A stretch of 64,000 nucleotides of DNA. It comes from Conoideocrella luteorostrata (Eukaryota > Ascomycota > Sordariomycetes > Hypocreales > Clavicipitaceae). Where the stretch lies: assembly GCA_032433595.1 (NCBI GenBank), contig JASWJB010000157.1:1-64000 (forward strand). Reading direction: 5' to 3'. A program made the translations under genes and the position numbers. Positions 1 through 10,670 of this stretch are shown piece after piece. Position 1 is the first letter of the stretch, and every line of letters begins with the position of its first letter. The notes below the pieces were generated by a model, which searched no databases, was not told the origin of the DNA, and saw only the letters and a program-made list of their open reading frames with translations.

Positions 1-797
1 TATGGGACAAGTATAAAATTGCTCCGGTACTGCTAGATCCTTGATAAGAACGTAGCCAGTGGATTATGGAGAGGAAGCCCGAGGTCTTTCAATGCAAGCA
101 ACGCGCGACGTGGTTCAAGACATGACCATGGTCGTCTCTCGTTAGAAGGAAGAGCTCCGTGAGTTCCGATATGCTGCCGAGGGCTCTGCAGCGGCCTAAC
201 AAAGCGATTGGCATTGCCGCTGTGCGGTATTGCCACCGGCCGACGGCTACAGGCAGTTCTTCCCTACTACCCTATTATGCAAGGAAGTACAAAGGCGAAC
301 AGGCGTGGGCAAGGTGAGTGAGTGATGGGAGTGGTGGTTTCTGAGGTCCAGATTGGCCCGGAGCTAGTCGGTGAGTTGGAGGTCAGTGCTCACCGGCACT
401 CGGTTCGTCTAAGTCGGTGGTGAACCCCTGAAGCCCCCGCCCTGGAGATTGGAGACGCAGGCAGACCCTCGCTGGAGCTTTTGAACGGTTGTCTATCCAC
501 GGCTCCACCAGAGCTCTAAAGTGCTACCCAGCTGCCGTCGACTCGAACCGTTGTCGTGATTTCTTTTCGCATAAAATCATCTGCACCTTTGAAAAGTTTG
601 GCAACCGCTGACCATTAGAAAGACTCCACTGCCTCATTTTAATTCATTTTTTTATTCATTTTTTTAATAAGAACTTTCGGTGTTAAAACACCAATATCTC
701 TCTCTCCCTTCCGCCACTGGCTTCTTCCGCAGCTCCTTCGTCATCAATTTTTGCACCTGTTTGATCGCGACCAGACACACACATCGAGTTCATCACA
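1..797. other. Intergenic / 5' flank of sfh5
   Basis: No supported gene. Short open frames here lack start context and family resemblance. The last 100-200 bases before the ATG at 798 are T- and CT-rich (about 636-720), as usual for a fungal promoter or leader, and presumably drive sfh5. Confidence 0.5.
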
Positions 798-1938
798 ATG
801 TCTGCCGAAAAAGCCCCCGTCTCTACTGAGTCTCCTGCCGCTGCGGCAGCTCCTGCTGCGGTTACCGCTCCTGCTGCTACACCTGCTGCTACACTTGCTG
901 CTACACCTGCTGCTACTCCCCTAACCAAGCTTACAGCCCGTCTCCCCGAAATCACCAAAAAGGCAGACCACAATGAGATGTGGGGCGTTGAACTTTCGCC
1001 CTCGCACCATGCCCCGACGCAGGTCATTCTCCTCAAGTTCCTGAGAGCCAACAACAATGACGTTGCAGGCGCCGAAAAGCAGCTCACTTCTGCTCTGGAG
1101 TGGCGCAAGAAGGTACAGCCCACTAAGCTGGTTTCCGAGTCCTTTGACAAGAAGAAGTTTGGCGATCTAGGCTTCGTGACAATCCACAAGGACGAAGCCG
1201 GTAAAGAAACGGTTATCACTTGGAACATTTATGGCGCTGTAAAGGACAACAAGGCTACGTTTGGAAATATCGAAGAGTAAGTTGGACACATCGTGGTCGA
1301 TCATGTAAAGTTGTACTTGTTAACAAAGAGGGGACAGATTTATTCGCTGGCGCGCTGCGCTCATGGAACTTGGTGTCCAGAAGCTTCGCCTCAATGAAAT
1401 CAAAGAGCCTCTTGCTGAGGACGGCGAGGATATCTACCAGATGCTCCAGGTACACGACTACCTCTCTGTTAGCTTCTTACGCATGGATCCCGTCGTCAAG
1501 GCTGCCAGTAAGGAAACCATTGAAACCTTCTCCATGGCGTATCCTGAGTTACTTGCCCATAAGTACTTTGTCAATGTCCCTGCCATTATGGGATGGATAT
1601 TCGGTGTCATGAAGCTATTTCTTGCTCCTGCCACTCTGCGCAAATTCCACCCAATGGCGTCTGGAGCTAGTCTCTCTACTGAGTTGAAGGGCATCTCCGC
1701 ATCTCTGCCAAAGGAATATGGCGGTCAAGGCTCCAGCGTGAAGGACGCTGAGACTGTTAAGCTTGTTGACGAGGCACCAAAGGTGGAGGGGGCAGAGAAG
1801 AATGATGCTGAGCCCGCAGCGGCCGTCGCTGCACCACACGCAGCTGAGAGCAAGTCAGCAGACACTGCGGCCTCTCATGCTGACGCCGAGACTAAGGCAG
1901 TCGAGGCCGAGCCCGTCGCCAAAGAAACTACCGCATGA
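798..1938 (+). CDS. sfh5: Phosphatidylinositol transfer protein Sfh5 (Sec14/CRAL-TRIO family)
   Basis: Two exons, 798-1276 and 1338-1938, give 359 residues. The 61-bp intron has a GTAAGT donor at 1277 and a GACAG acceptor; splicing gives the junction NIEEFIRWRAALMELG, the continuous Sec14-type sequence. An Ala/Pro/Thr-rich low-complexity N-terminus (about residues 7-40) precedes the CRAL-TRIO-N helices (ILLKFLRANNNDV) and the lipid-binding lobe (VHDYLSVSFLR, VNVPAIMGWIF, LPKEYGG). An acidic Ala/Glu-rich tail follows. Sfh5 proteins are known to be non-classical Sec14 homologues that move phosphatidylinositol between membranes at the ER/plasma membrane; some also bind heme. The start has a good context (CATCACAATGTC). 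Length and order match Sfh5 orthologues, and nothing looks broken. The neighbouring ash1-like gene has no evident functional link. Confidence 0.9.
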
Positions 1939-2619
1939 AGCGCTACCATTTGGAAGATTTCTCAATGCCACCATACCCCCCTCTTCAGTACCTGACGTTG
2001 TTGCTTCGGTAATTGTTTTCATATGGTCAAGTGCTACCAAGCATGTTGCCTGCGTTGAGATTGGTGAATGATTAATGTGTTTTTAGATGGACGTAATACC
2101 CCCTTTCTTCATTAGATGCACTGGAAGATAGGAAATGAACTACTTGCCCTGATGCGCGATTTGTACACCAGTGAATAGATCATCTACGAGAGAGTGAAAC
2201 AATGACTTGCGGATTATTTCTGAGGTGGTAAGTCCATTTGTAAACGGCAATGGGATATATGTTGCTTAATTAGTGGCCAATAAACCCCGCCGTAGTGTTG
2301 ATAGAGCATTTTGACGAGTACTCCATGGTCGTGGGGTTCCTGATGACAAGGCTCTGTCTGACGCGTCCGAAATCGCGCCAGAACAGCCCGGTAGTGACAG
2401 ATGAGCAGATTTGCCATCGCCGCTCCACGATATACTCACCTATCGTCTTGAATCGAGTCTATCTAATAATGAGTATCGGGAGTAGTGATTCACCTCTCCG
2501 TCTAGCCATTCGTTGTATGGACTTTTTGAGTGGCCACTGCTGATGGGAATGAAAAGTCAGTCATGGTCAAAGTGACTGGGCCGAGAGATGAATAAGCCAT
2601 GCTAAACAATCTAAAACGG

Positions 2620-2650
2620 CGGTAAAATATTGGATCACGATATTTTACCG
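2620..2650. repeat. Perfect 11-bp inverted repeat (hairpin)
   Basis: CGGTAAAATAT at 2620-2630 and its exact reverse complement at 2640-2650 flank a 9-nt loop. It lies 0.7 kb downstream of sfh5, too far for its 3' end. It may be a chance hairpin or a remnant of a small inverted-repeat element. Confidence 0.5.
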
Positions 2651-3854
2651 AAGCTGCCCTAATTTGAGGCGACCCTTGGATTTGTGCAAAGCGGCCGTGG
2701 TTGAGTATTCTTCGTATCCGATTCAACCGGGTCGCTAGTTACAATACCACTGAGTCAAGGCTGGAAACGCGTAATATCGTGCGGCACATCTATATATATT
2801 TGGTACCGTCGAACGAGGCCAGTGAATACAATTTCAATCGTGTTTTCATTTTTATTGGTTCAGACTGTCGCAAAAGCGAGGCCACATTCAGGCATAAAAC
2901 GACACAGCTCGACCATCCACGATGACAAGCTACCAGACAGCTTCACCGCTATACGCGGGAAAGTAACAAATGAACAGTTTTGGCCAGTACAATATGACTG
3001 CTGAATAGTGTTACATTGATGAATTGGGCGAAATATACTCCGTACGTGATTATGTCATGAAACACCAAACACCGTCGACGATGTACTAGGTTCAGCTGGA
3101 CAAGCCGGTGGCGCCAATAGTCCGCATTTCCGACTTTGGAACTTCGGTAACAACCATCAACTAAGTTGGGTCTGCGGATAGGAAGCTTCAACGCGCAATT
3201 CGACCATGTGGCCTGTTGACAGTCTGCGCGAACAAGTGGCCGGTATAACCGCATGTCTATAATTAATCACCGCCCAGAACAGAGACGGCTGAGCATCTTC
3301 CAGTTGATATTTTATTTGGAGAATGCCACGACGCGTTGCCAACGGGGGGAGAGTGCCTTGACCAGAACGAGAGTTGGGTATCGATGTACGAAGCTGAGTG
3401 GTGGTGTGTTTAAGTACTTTAACCGGGCGTCAAAGTTTGCCCACATCGGCGACGAGGGAGCATTCAGGGGCAATCAGGAGCATGAAAGAGGGGACGGAGC
3501 CAGAAATGGCGGGAATAATTGTCACGGTTTTTGAGGTATATGTGTGAATGCGGCGTTGCTCGGCGATGGTTGTGATATAGCAACACGGAGCAGACGCAAC
3601 TGTGGCTATAGATATCTATCTGACACAAATGGCAGCATGAAGCACAAATACGAGACAGCCGGCTAAGAGTAAGCTGGGATGAATAAATGACGACAGATGA
3701 CAAGTGCAGGTGCCGCAGTGGAGGTAATCGCATCGACGTGGTGCTCGTAGTCAAGCTCAAGCAAGGCTCGAACAGAGGAGGTGCGTGTCTTTGTGCTTCT
3801 TGTGTTTACCTTTCCAATCTCCGTCCTCCGTACATACATATCTATCTGCTCCGT

Positions 3855-3930
3855 AGCCTCTCTCTCTTCTCTCTCTCTTCTCTCTCTGCTTCTCTTTCTC
3901 ACTCCCTCCCTCTCTCGCCTTCTCTCACGG
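3855..3930 (+). promoter_or_regulatory. CT-rich promoter tract upstream of the ash1-like gene
   Basis: About 75 bases are almost entirely C and T, with repeated TCTCTC blocks. Pyrimidine tracts are common in promoters of constitutively expressed fungal genes. The tract is about 800 bp upstream of the ATG at 4726, implying a long leader or an unseen 5' UTR intron. Confidence 0.4.
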
Positions 3931-4725
3931 CCCTCGCATTAAAACAAACCGGGCTTTCCGTTCCCACCTTTCTAGATCCCCGCGCGCTCTCCCACACGTT
4001 TTCCTCAATCTCCCATTCTTCCATTTCTTCTTACTATAAATACTAACCACCTGTTCTGGCACCTGCACACACGCCAGCATTCCCAGGAGCAGAGCCCCAG
4101 TCCCACATACGTGTGTGCGGGACGACGAGGAACTTGGAAGCACACGCACAGTGCCAGGCAGGTTCTCTGCGGCTGATAAGGTCATTTTCTGTCTTGTCCT
4201 GCTCCGTCTGTTGAGTTGCTGCTGCAGTCTGACGTGGTGCGCGGCTGCTTGGTTGCTGGGATTTGCTGTGATCTTATTCGCTCGGTCCATTTTGCTGCTA
4301 CAGCGCGAAAGCCACGTTCAGACACGTCAAACACACTCGCTGTTTTTCATATTTTCATATCCCATTTTTTACAGGCTCTGGGGACTGCTCCGTACTCGGT
4401 ACTTCCAGCCTGCTGTTGGCCTTGTCCGTCCCTCCCCAGCCAAGCGCGTCTGGTGTTGTCGCCAGCCCAGGTTGAATACCCACCATAACCAGCAATCAGC
4501 GCCACCACCAACATCAGCTCCAACGCTGCTGACCGTGCCGTCCGCTCTGCTGTCTCTTGTTTCCCTTGGCCTGCTCTCTCCTCTTCCATCATACATCATT
4601 CACCCGCAACATCGTTGGCTCTCCCCAACCCTTGGCTGCTCTTGCTGCTGGCAAAGCCCATTGACGCGGCACATGCACCTGCGTGCATACATTTTTTGAG
4701 CCTCTGCGCCTGAATTTTTGCTGCA

Positions 4726-7201
4726 ATGTCTCTCTTTGTCGAGGGCCTCTTCACGGGTCCCGCGACGGACGCCTCGTTAACACCCGCGTCGTCGGGCTCC
4801 ACGCCGCCGACGACTGTCGCCGACTCTGATAGTCAGCACTCAGATGCCTCGAAGCACGATGTCATCACCGTTGCCGACGATGCCATTCACGTAGCGCCCG
4901 CCGAATCCCAAGAGCCGACCCCGTCGCAATCGCCTCCTTCTCGCCGGCCCAGGCGAGCACGTGCCTCGGAGCCCGTCTACAACCTGTCAAGACTTAGTGG
5001 CACTGCCGACCACGGAAAAAGACGCGCCAACGGCGATGTTCCTGCTGAAAAAACGCGAAGAACCATCTCCGGGGACACATTGGTTGGCAGCATCGAGGTT
5101 GCCAGAGAAGAGGGCGCCAAGGCCGCCGACAAAGCCCTCAAGGAAGGCATTGACGCGTTAAACCTTCAATGGTCACCTGCAAGCCTGAACTCGCCACGTA
5201 CGCGTCGCCAGACTCAGCTATCGCCGCGCCAACACCGTACATCTTTGCGTCTTGCTGGCGTGCCGTCCATTTCCACCACCTTTGCCAAGATGGGCAAGAA
5301 GGGCCGCAAAGCAGTGAATAAGGGCGTTGCAAAGATGCCACGCGAGCTGCGACGCTTGCAAGATACCAACGAGTATACAGGATTTGAAGAACGGCCCGTT
5401 ATTCACACAGTCTGGGCCAATGGCAAATATGTAGACCCCAACGCCCCCCCGGAACCTGTTGGCAAGAAGTCCAAGTTGCAAGAGCCCCAAGAGGATGATT
5501 GCGACAAGGAGGCTGAAGAACCCATCACCAATACGAAGAAGCGACGAGTCAAGAAGTATCTTGATAAGGGGCTTTATGCTGGCCAGGATATGCCGCTGGA
5601 TGTGTCAAAGGGTTTGACCACGACAGAGAAGAAGAAACTTGCTGGCCTGCCCGAGCTGGCCCTCACTGGACGTGCGAATAAGACCATGCCCTCTCCAATT
5701 TACACGGGACTGCGCATGCTCCTTGCTGGGCGGGACTTCAAGCTACCGTTCAATGTGTGCAATCCCATGCCGCCTGGCCAACCCAAGCCGGACGAATGGA
5801 AGAAAATGACCAAGAGTGCGATACCCTCAAAGACGAATTGTCCAACGCGATGCGGAAATTCTGACTAACATGACTTGCTCTAGACCGATTCATTGGTGAT
5901 TCGAAAGACTACTGGCGCAAGATGCCTCATCTGCACGATTTGTCCAAGTGTGTCTGCAGGCCAGAGGAAGGATGTGGCGATAATTGCCAGAACAGAATTA
6001 TGCTGTACGAGTGTGATGCTGGCAATTGCAACGTGGGCAAAGAGCTTTGCACAAATCGCTCATTTTCTGATCTGGCGGGTCGTCGTGCCAAGGGAGGAAA
6101 GTATCGAGTTGGCGTGGAGGTCATCAAGACATCTGATCGAGGATATGGTGTTCGCAGCAACCGCTGCTTTAAGCCTAATCAGATCATTATGGAATATACT
6201 GGCGAGATCATTACCGAAGAGGAATGTGAGCGGCGCATGAATGAGGAGTATAAGAATAATGAGGTAAGATGACTCTCATTGTGCCGCGGACGAGCACCAA
6301 ATAACATTTCGTGGCTTGGCGCATGTTACTTACTAACGCATCTCAGTGCTACTATTTAATGAGCTTCGACCAGAACATGATTATCGACGCCACCACGGGG
6401 AGTATTGCTCGATTCGTCAACCACAGTTGCAATCCAAACTGCCGTATGATCAAATGGATTGTGTCTGGCCAGCCTCGAATGGCCCTTTTTGCCGGCGATC
6501 GACCCATCATGACAGGGGACGAGCTGACCTACGACTATAACTTTGACCCCTTCTCGGCAAAGAATGTTCAAAGATGCTTGTGTTGTGAATCCAACTGCCG
6601 CGGCGTGCTCGGCCCCAAGACTCGGGATGTGAAGCCGCCAAAGGCTGACTTGAAAAAGGCGGTCAAGGCAACTGTTAAGGCGGGCAAGAGGAAGTTAAAG
6701 GAGCTCATTGGTGATGAGGAGCAGGACAATGGGAAAGCCAAGAAGCGAAAGATTGCACCTGCTACTGGCCTCAAACGGTCGCTGTCAAACGTAAGCCTCA
6801 AGGCGGCGAAGGGTGCTGCGTCTGCACTTAAGAGGGTGTCGTCAATGAGCATCAAAGGCAAGAAGCCGGCTGTAGGCGTGAAGTCACCGATCCGTCGCCA
6901 TGCGAGCACAAGCGCTGTCATTAAAAAGACAACCACCAAACTGGTCAAGAAGAATGGACCGGGCGGACGACTTGCGCAGGTCTCATCACGAGCTTCGAGC
7001 ATGACCATTGTTGCCGTGACCAACGAGAACGCCAAGCCCGGTAAGAAAGGCAAAGCCTCTCCGGCTAGCGGAAAACAAACATTCCACGCGTCGACAAGAG
7101 CCTCACCGAGGTCAACCATGAGTTCTTCTCGACGACTTATCAAGCTCTCACCCAAGGCGAAGGCCAACGCGGCTGCCATTCGACTGGTCCCGCAAGAATA
7201 A
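4726..7201 (+). CDS. ash1: SET-domain histone-lysine N-methyltransferase, Ash1-like (H3K36 type)
   Basis: Three exons (4726-5815, 5884-6263, 6347-7201) give 774 residues. Intron 2 has a consensus TACTAAC branch site at 6330-6336. The N-terminal 360 residues are Ser/Pro-rich and basic. An AWS cysteine region follows (about 385-425: CVCRPEEGC, CGDNC, CDAGNC, CTNRSF), then SET (about 435-555) with RGYGVR, EYTGEI, the cofactor/substrate motif NHSCNPNC at 515-522 and YDYNFDPF. A post-SET zinc site CLCCESNC is at 567-574. The C-terminal 200 residues are Lys/Ser-rich with NLS-like KKRK clusters. AWS-SET-postSET order is typical of Set2/Ash1/NSD enzymes, which methylate histone H3 Lys36 in chromatin. 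There is no SRI or WW domain as in Set2, and the long N-terminus fits fungal Ash1 better. All catalytic motifs are present. Assignment to Ash1 rather than another AWS-SET protein is moderately sure. Confidence 0.88.
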
Positions 7202-7970
7202 TAAAGCACTGGTGAGCTGCCTTGTTCCACACGAAGATGACGGGATTGTGTCGGCTTTTGCTTTTCCCTCGACTACTTAAGTTACTTACTCATACTTGCT
7301 GCAAGGATTTCTGTGTAAAGACCTCGGGTTGCTGTTGTGTCAGGCGTAAAGGCGAAAAAATGGATTTTCACTTTGATGGACTTGTATAGTAGATCATCTG
7401 CCTGATATGTATGTTTCTTGCTTTTGCTTCAGCGCGTCATGGTGGGGAGGGAAAGGAGGGAGAGAGGGAATGGCAAATACGAGAATTGGTAGATGCATTT
7501 GGGTTTTTAAGTACTTCAACGTCACTTTTGAGAACATTGCGATTTTGTGAGGCGACTGCCACCGTCACTGGGTGCAGCGACTTGTGCAGACTAAAGGAAA
7601 CACGTTTCTTTGTATCTTTGTACCCTTTATGCCGGCGTCCTGCCTGCTAAGATTGGGATATTCCCTCCGCTTTTTTTAGTCAAACATTCTGATGCTGCAT
7701 CCTGTCCGAAGGATAACAAAAGTTGTAGTGAAGCGACAGATCAAAGAAAGACAAAGCTAACATGGAAAGGAAAGAAAGACTGCCAATGATACGTTTTTGT
7801 TGTAATGGTGCTAGCTCGTCAATCTATCCGGCCGACGATTTCCTCATCGTGCCTGGCTCTGGACCCGAAAGTTCGAGACCAACTGGATTGCCATCCAGGA
7901 TTCATTAGTGCATAACGGACCGCATCTCTCGTACAAAAGTGCCAGCGCAGGTATTTGGACTGTAGTGGGT
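7202..7970. other. Convergent 3' intergenic region
   Basis: Lies between the ends of the ash1-like gene (+) and paralogue A (-). No gene is supported; it should contain both 3' UTRs. Only short open frames without family resemblance occur. Confidence 0.5.
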
Positions 7971-10670
7971 TCAATCTCGATCTCCTCTACGCGGCGTTCC
8001 CCCTTTCCCACCTTGGTCTCTTCTATCGAACCGTTTTGGAGATTTGCCTACTTGGATGGTTTCTCGGAGGTTCGAATCCCAGGTTCTTTTAATTTTTATC
8101 CTTGATTTCTTGTGGCTGGCCGGTGGGTTGCGGGATGGATTGGGGGAGACAAAACTCATACGTTCTTCCAACTCTTCTAAGGGGGTCAGAGAGCTGGTTC
8201 GAGATGGTGAAGGGTCCGTATGAGCCGCCGGAGCGTCGTGCTGCGTCACTCTAGATGCAGATGAGGTCGTGCTCCTATGATGATGTTGTTGTTCATCATC
8301 ATCGGCTATTTTTGTGTGAAGACTACCAATGAACGCTTTTCTATGGTGGTCATGTTGTGGTTCGCAGGAATGAGATGTCACTGTATTGGTATTTGTTTTG
8401 CCCGACTGTTGTTTGGACTTGTATTGGTCAGGCTGCTGCTGTTCAGGCTGTCGCTGTTCGGGCTGTTTCTCTTCAGGTTTCGGTTGTACTGGTTCCCGTT
8501 TGGGCTCATGTTGTTTGGTCTTACCAGAGGCTGGAATGGCGTGGCTTTGGGTAGATGCGATGGCGTTTTGCTGAGCAGGACTGTCTTGTGTAGTGGGTTG
8601 GAATGGGGGAACCAGCATCAGTTGCTGACCGTCCTCGTCAGCTTCCTGCTTGATTGGCATATCTTCAGGGGGAAATTGACGGGCTTGAGCTTTACGAACT
8701 GTAGTCTCGGACTCGCTATCGCTCTCAGAAGATATGGACGGACTTGGCGAAATATTACCGCGCCGACAAGACGCTCGTATAAAGCTCTCTTTTACCGAAG
8801 GGAAGAAGGAGTTGGAGGTAGCTATGTCTTGTGGGGTCGGTTTATTTTTCTGTGCAGAAGAGGGCTCAGCGGTTGTCGATTCTTGTTGGGGAGGTGTCAT
8901 TACTGAAGTCGAGTTCGAAGGGTGACGAGCTGCTACTCCATTGCAGGATCTACGGGGACTCTAGACGACGAAATTGTCAAAATATGGTCGTTTATCAGGG
9001 TATTCAGTGGTGCGCATGCATTTGACGTTCTTACCTCACAAGTAGCCCGAGTGTCTTGTGATTCGACAGGGGGAGGGCTCTCGTCATCGGAAATATCTAT
9101 TGTCTCATGGATAGGACGATGATATTGCAAAGCGGAGTTACTCTCTTCAGGTTCACCAGCAAGTTCAATCCGGGTAGGTTCTTTCGGCACCTGCGGCTTC
9201 AAAGATGGAGCTGAGTCCAATACATGTCAGTAACCTGTCATATTCTATCATCAAGACCATGTTGGGAATGTCGTACAAGAACGAGGAGGCCGGACGCAAT
9301 GCACCCGAGCAAGTTCATCGAGAGCCTGCGGAATTTGTGACTCGAGCTGAGCTCGATTCCCAAAGGGGTTGGCTTTCGGGGGCAATTCCCGCAAGTCGTT
9401 CTTAGCCACCCAATGGAAGTGAGTACTAGTTGCGTTCTGCAATGAAGCTTCGCGTGAGACCTCAAAGACCGGGTATAGCCTGTGTCCCTCTTTTGGTCCA
9501 CCGTCTTCGTATTCTGCGGTCCACGTCACCGCCCTGCTAATCATGTTCTTATGGTGGCAAGGATAACTTGGCCATGAGAAGTTTGAGCCGTCTCCCAGGA
9601 TTAGATTCTCATCGATGACGTATAGGGGCAGTACAAATACCAGTCTGAACTCTTTGGCTGCAGGTTGCCACCAGCAGTACATCACATCGCATCTGGGAGG
9701 AGCTTGAGCCGGAGGATGAGTATTTGCTAGATGTGGGGAGTGGTTAGAATTATTCATGAATCTTAAACTGAAACGAAGAAATCTGCTTCCTTACGTTCTC
9801 TCGATGCGCCGGTTATGCCAATTTCAGGGGGGCGATGAACTCCTGAAGCTGAGGCGCGTTGAGCAGATGGCTGACAAGTATTTGGAGTGACGAGGGGTTG
9901 GTCCTGAGTTCCTGTTGTCGCAGGGCGTTCTAGAACCTTTGATCTCTTGTTTGGAGGATGCACTTTTGAGCCAGGTAAACCTTTTCGTTTGTGAGCTGCG
10001 GCATTGACGGATACGTTGTTTGCAATACTGGCGCTGGCAGAAAATTCATTACTACCTGCCATGCGGCTCACCCCGTGTATAATTTGGGTTGGTGGTGCGG
10101 CCGGAGCTGTAAAGTATTAGATTTCTCATAGAAACGGCTTTGCTCTTGGACGGATTTACTCACGATTCACAAGAGTTGGCGGAACGGGTTGATGGCCCGG
10201 TTGAACTGTGTTCACTGAAGTGGGGAAGTTAGACCGCTGAACCGGAACATTCTGATGAAAGCTACATGGACAATGAAGCACATAATTTTGCATTATTTGG
10301 CAATAATCATCCTCAATGCGGGCCTTGATTTGCGTTTCGCAGTTGAACATATTGTGGACTGCCTTCAAAACACTGTCCCTGTCTTGTTGTTTTGCGTGAT
10401 CGAGCTCATTTCCGGCAGCAGTCACGCGAGCCACCTCCTTCATACACTGCTCTCTCCTTATCGCGAAAAACTCGTTGGGCAGTGGCTGTTTCAGGATATC
10501 CACGATACGTTCGATTTGTTTCCAGATATGGTCCTGGACAAAGGGCATCATCTGGCGCAGCCTTTCCTGTGTCTCCAAGGGAATCTCGATCCTTGCATGC
10601 TGGCTTAGTGGCCGAGTAACTAAACGGCTGACGTGAACGGTCAGGAGACGTACCTGTAACAGTTGGACAT
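7971..10670 (-). CDS. YEDGG-domain family paralogue A (unrecognised nuclear-type protein)
   Basis: Inferred six-exon model in transcription order: 10654-10670, 10164-10603, 9795-10106, 9277-9726, 9035-9210, 7971-8960, giving 794 residues. All junctions keep the frame and have GT/AG ends. The 17-nt first exon (MSNCY) mirrors the tiny first exons of paralogues B and C. Residues 1-150 look helical. Residues about 265-380 hold a diverged copy of the domain shared with B and C: an aromatic-rich start (MYCWWQP), FVLPL, the motif EYEDGG, then FHWVAKNDLRELP. After exon 4 the protein is disordered, Ser/Gln/Pro-rich and basic, with acidic DISDDESPPP and EEMEE-type stretches. I do not recognise the family. 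The disorder, basic tail and Tudor/PWWP-like spacing of aromatics suggest a nuclear or chromatin role, as inference only. The first two junctions are the least certain. Confidence 0.65.

Larger units (their letters stand above)
1939..4725. other. Long intergenic region between sfh5 and the ash1-like gene
   Basis: No convincing gene in 2.8 kb. It contains a perfect 11-bp hairpin (2620-2650), a TACTCCGTAC palindromic motif (3036-3045) and a CT-rich tract (3855-3930). The 3' part (about 3.8-4.7 kb) is pyrimidine-rich and probably holds the promoter and a long 5' leader of the downstream SET-domain gene. A 194-codon open frame at 4115-4699 has no recognisable domain and overlaps this leader, so I do not call it a gene. 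Confidence 0.5.

Noticed and set aside
4115..4699. 194-codon open frame upstream of the SET-domain gene
   Set aside because: Low-complexity translation of a pyrimidine-rich leader, no domain, and overlapped by open frames on the other strand.
6568..7230. 220-codon open frame on - opposite the SET-domain gene
   Set aside because: Antisense shadow of the Lys/Ala-rich C-terminal exon.
8068..8082. GGTTCGAATCCC, a tRNA T-loop-like sequence
   Set aside because: It lies inside the last exon of paralogue A, and no anticodon arm, D-arm or matching acceptor stem is found upstream.
8277..8906. 209-codon open frame on + within paralogue A
   Set aside because: It is the antisense of the Gln/Ser-rich coding exon and has no family resemblance.
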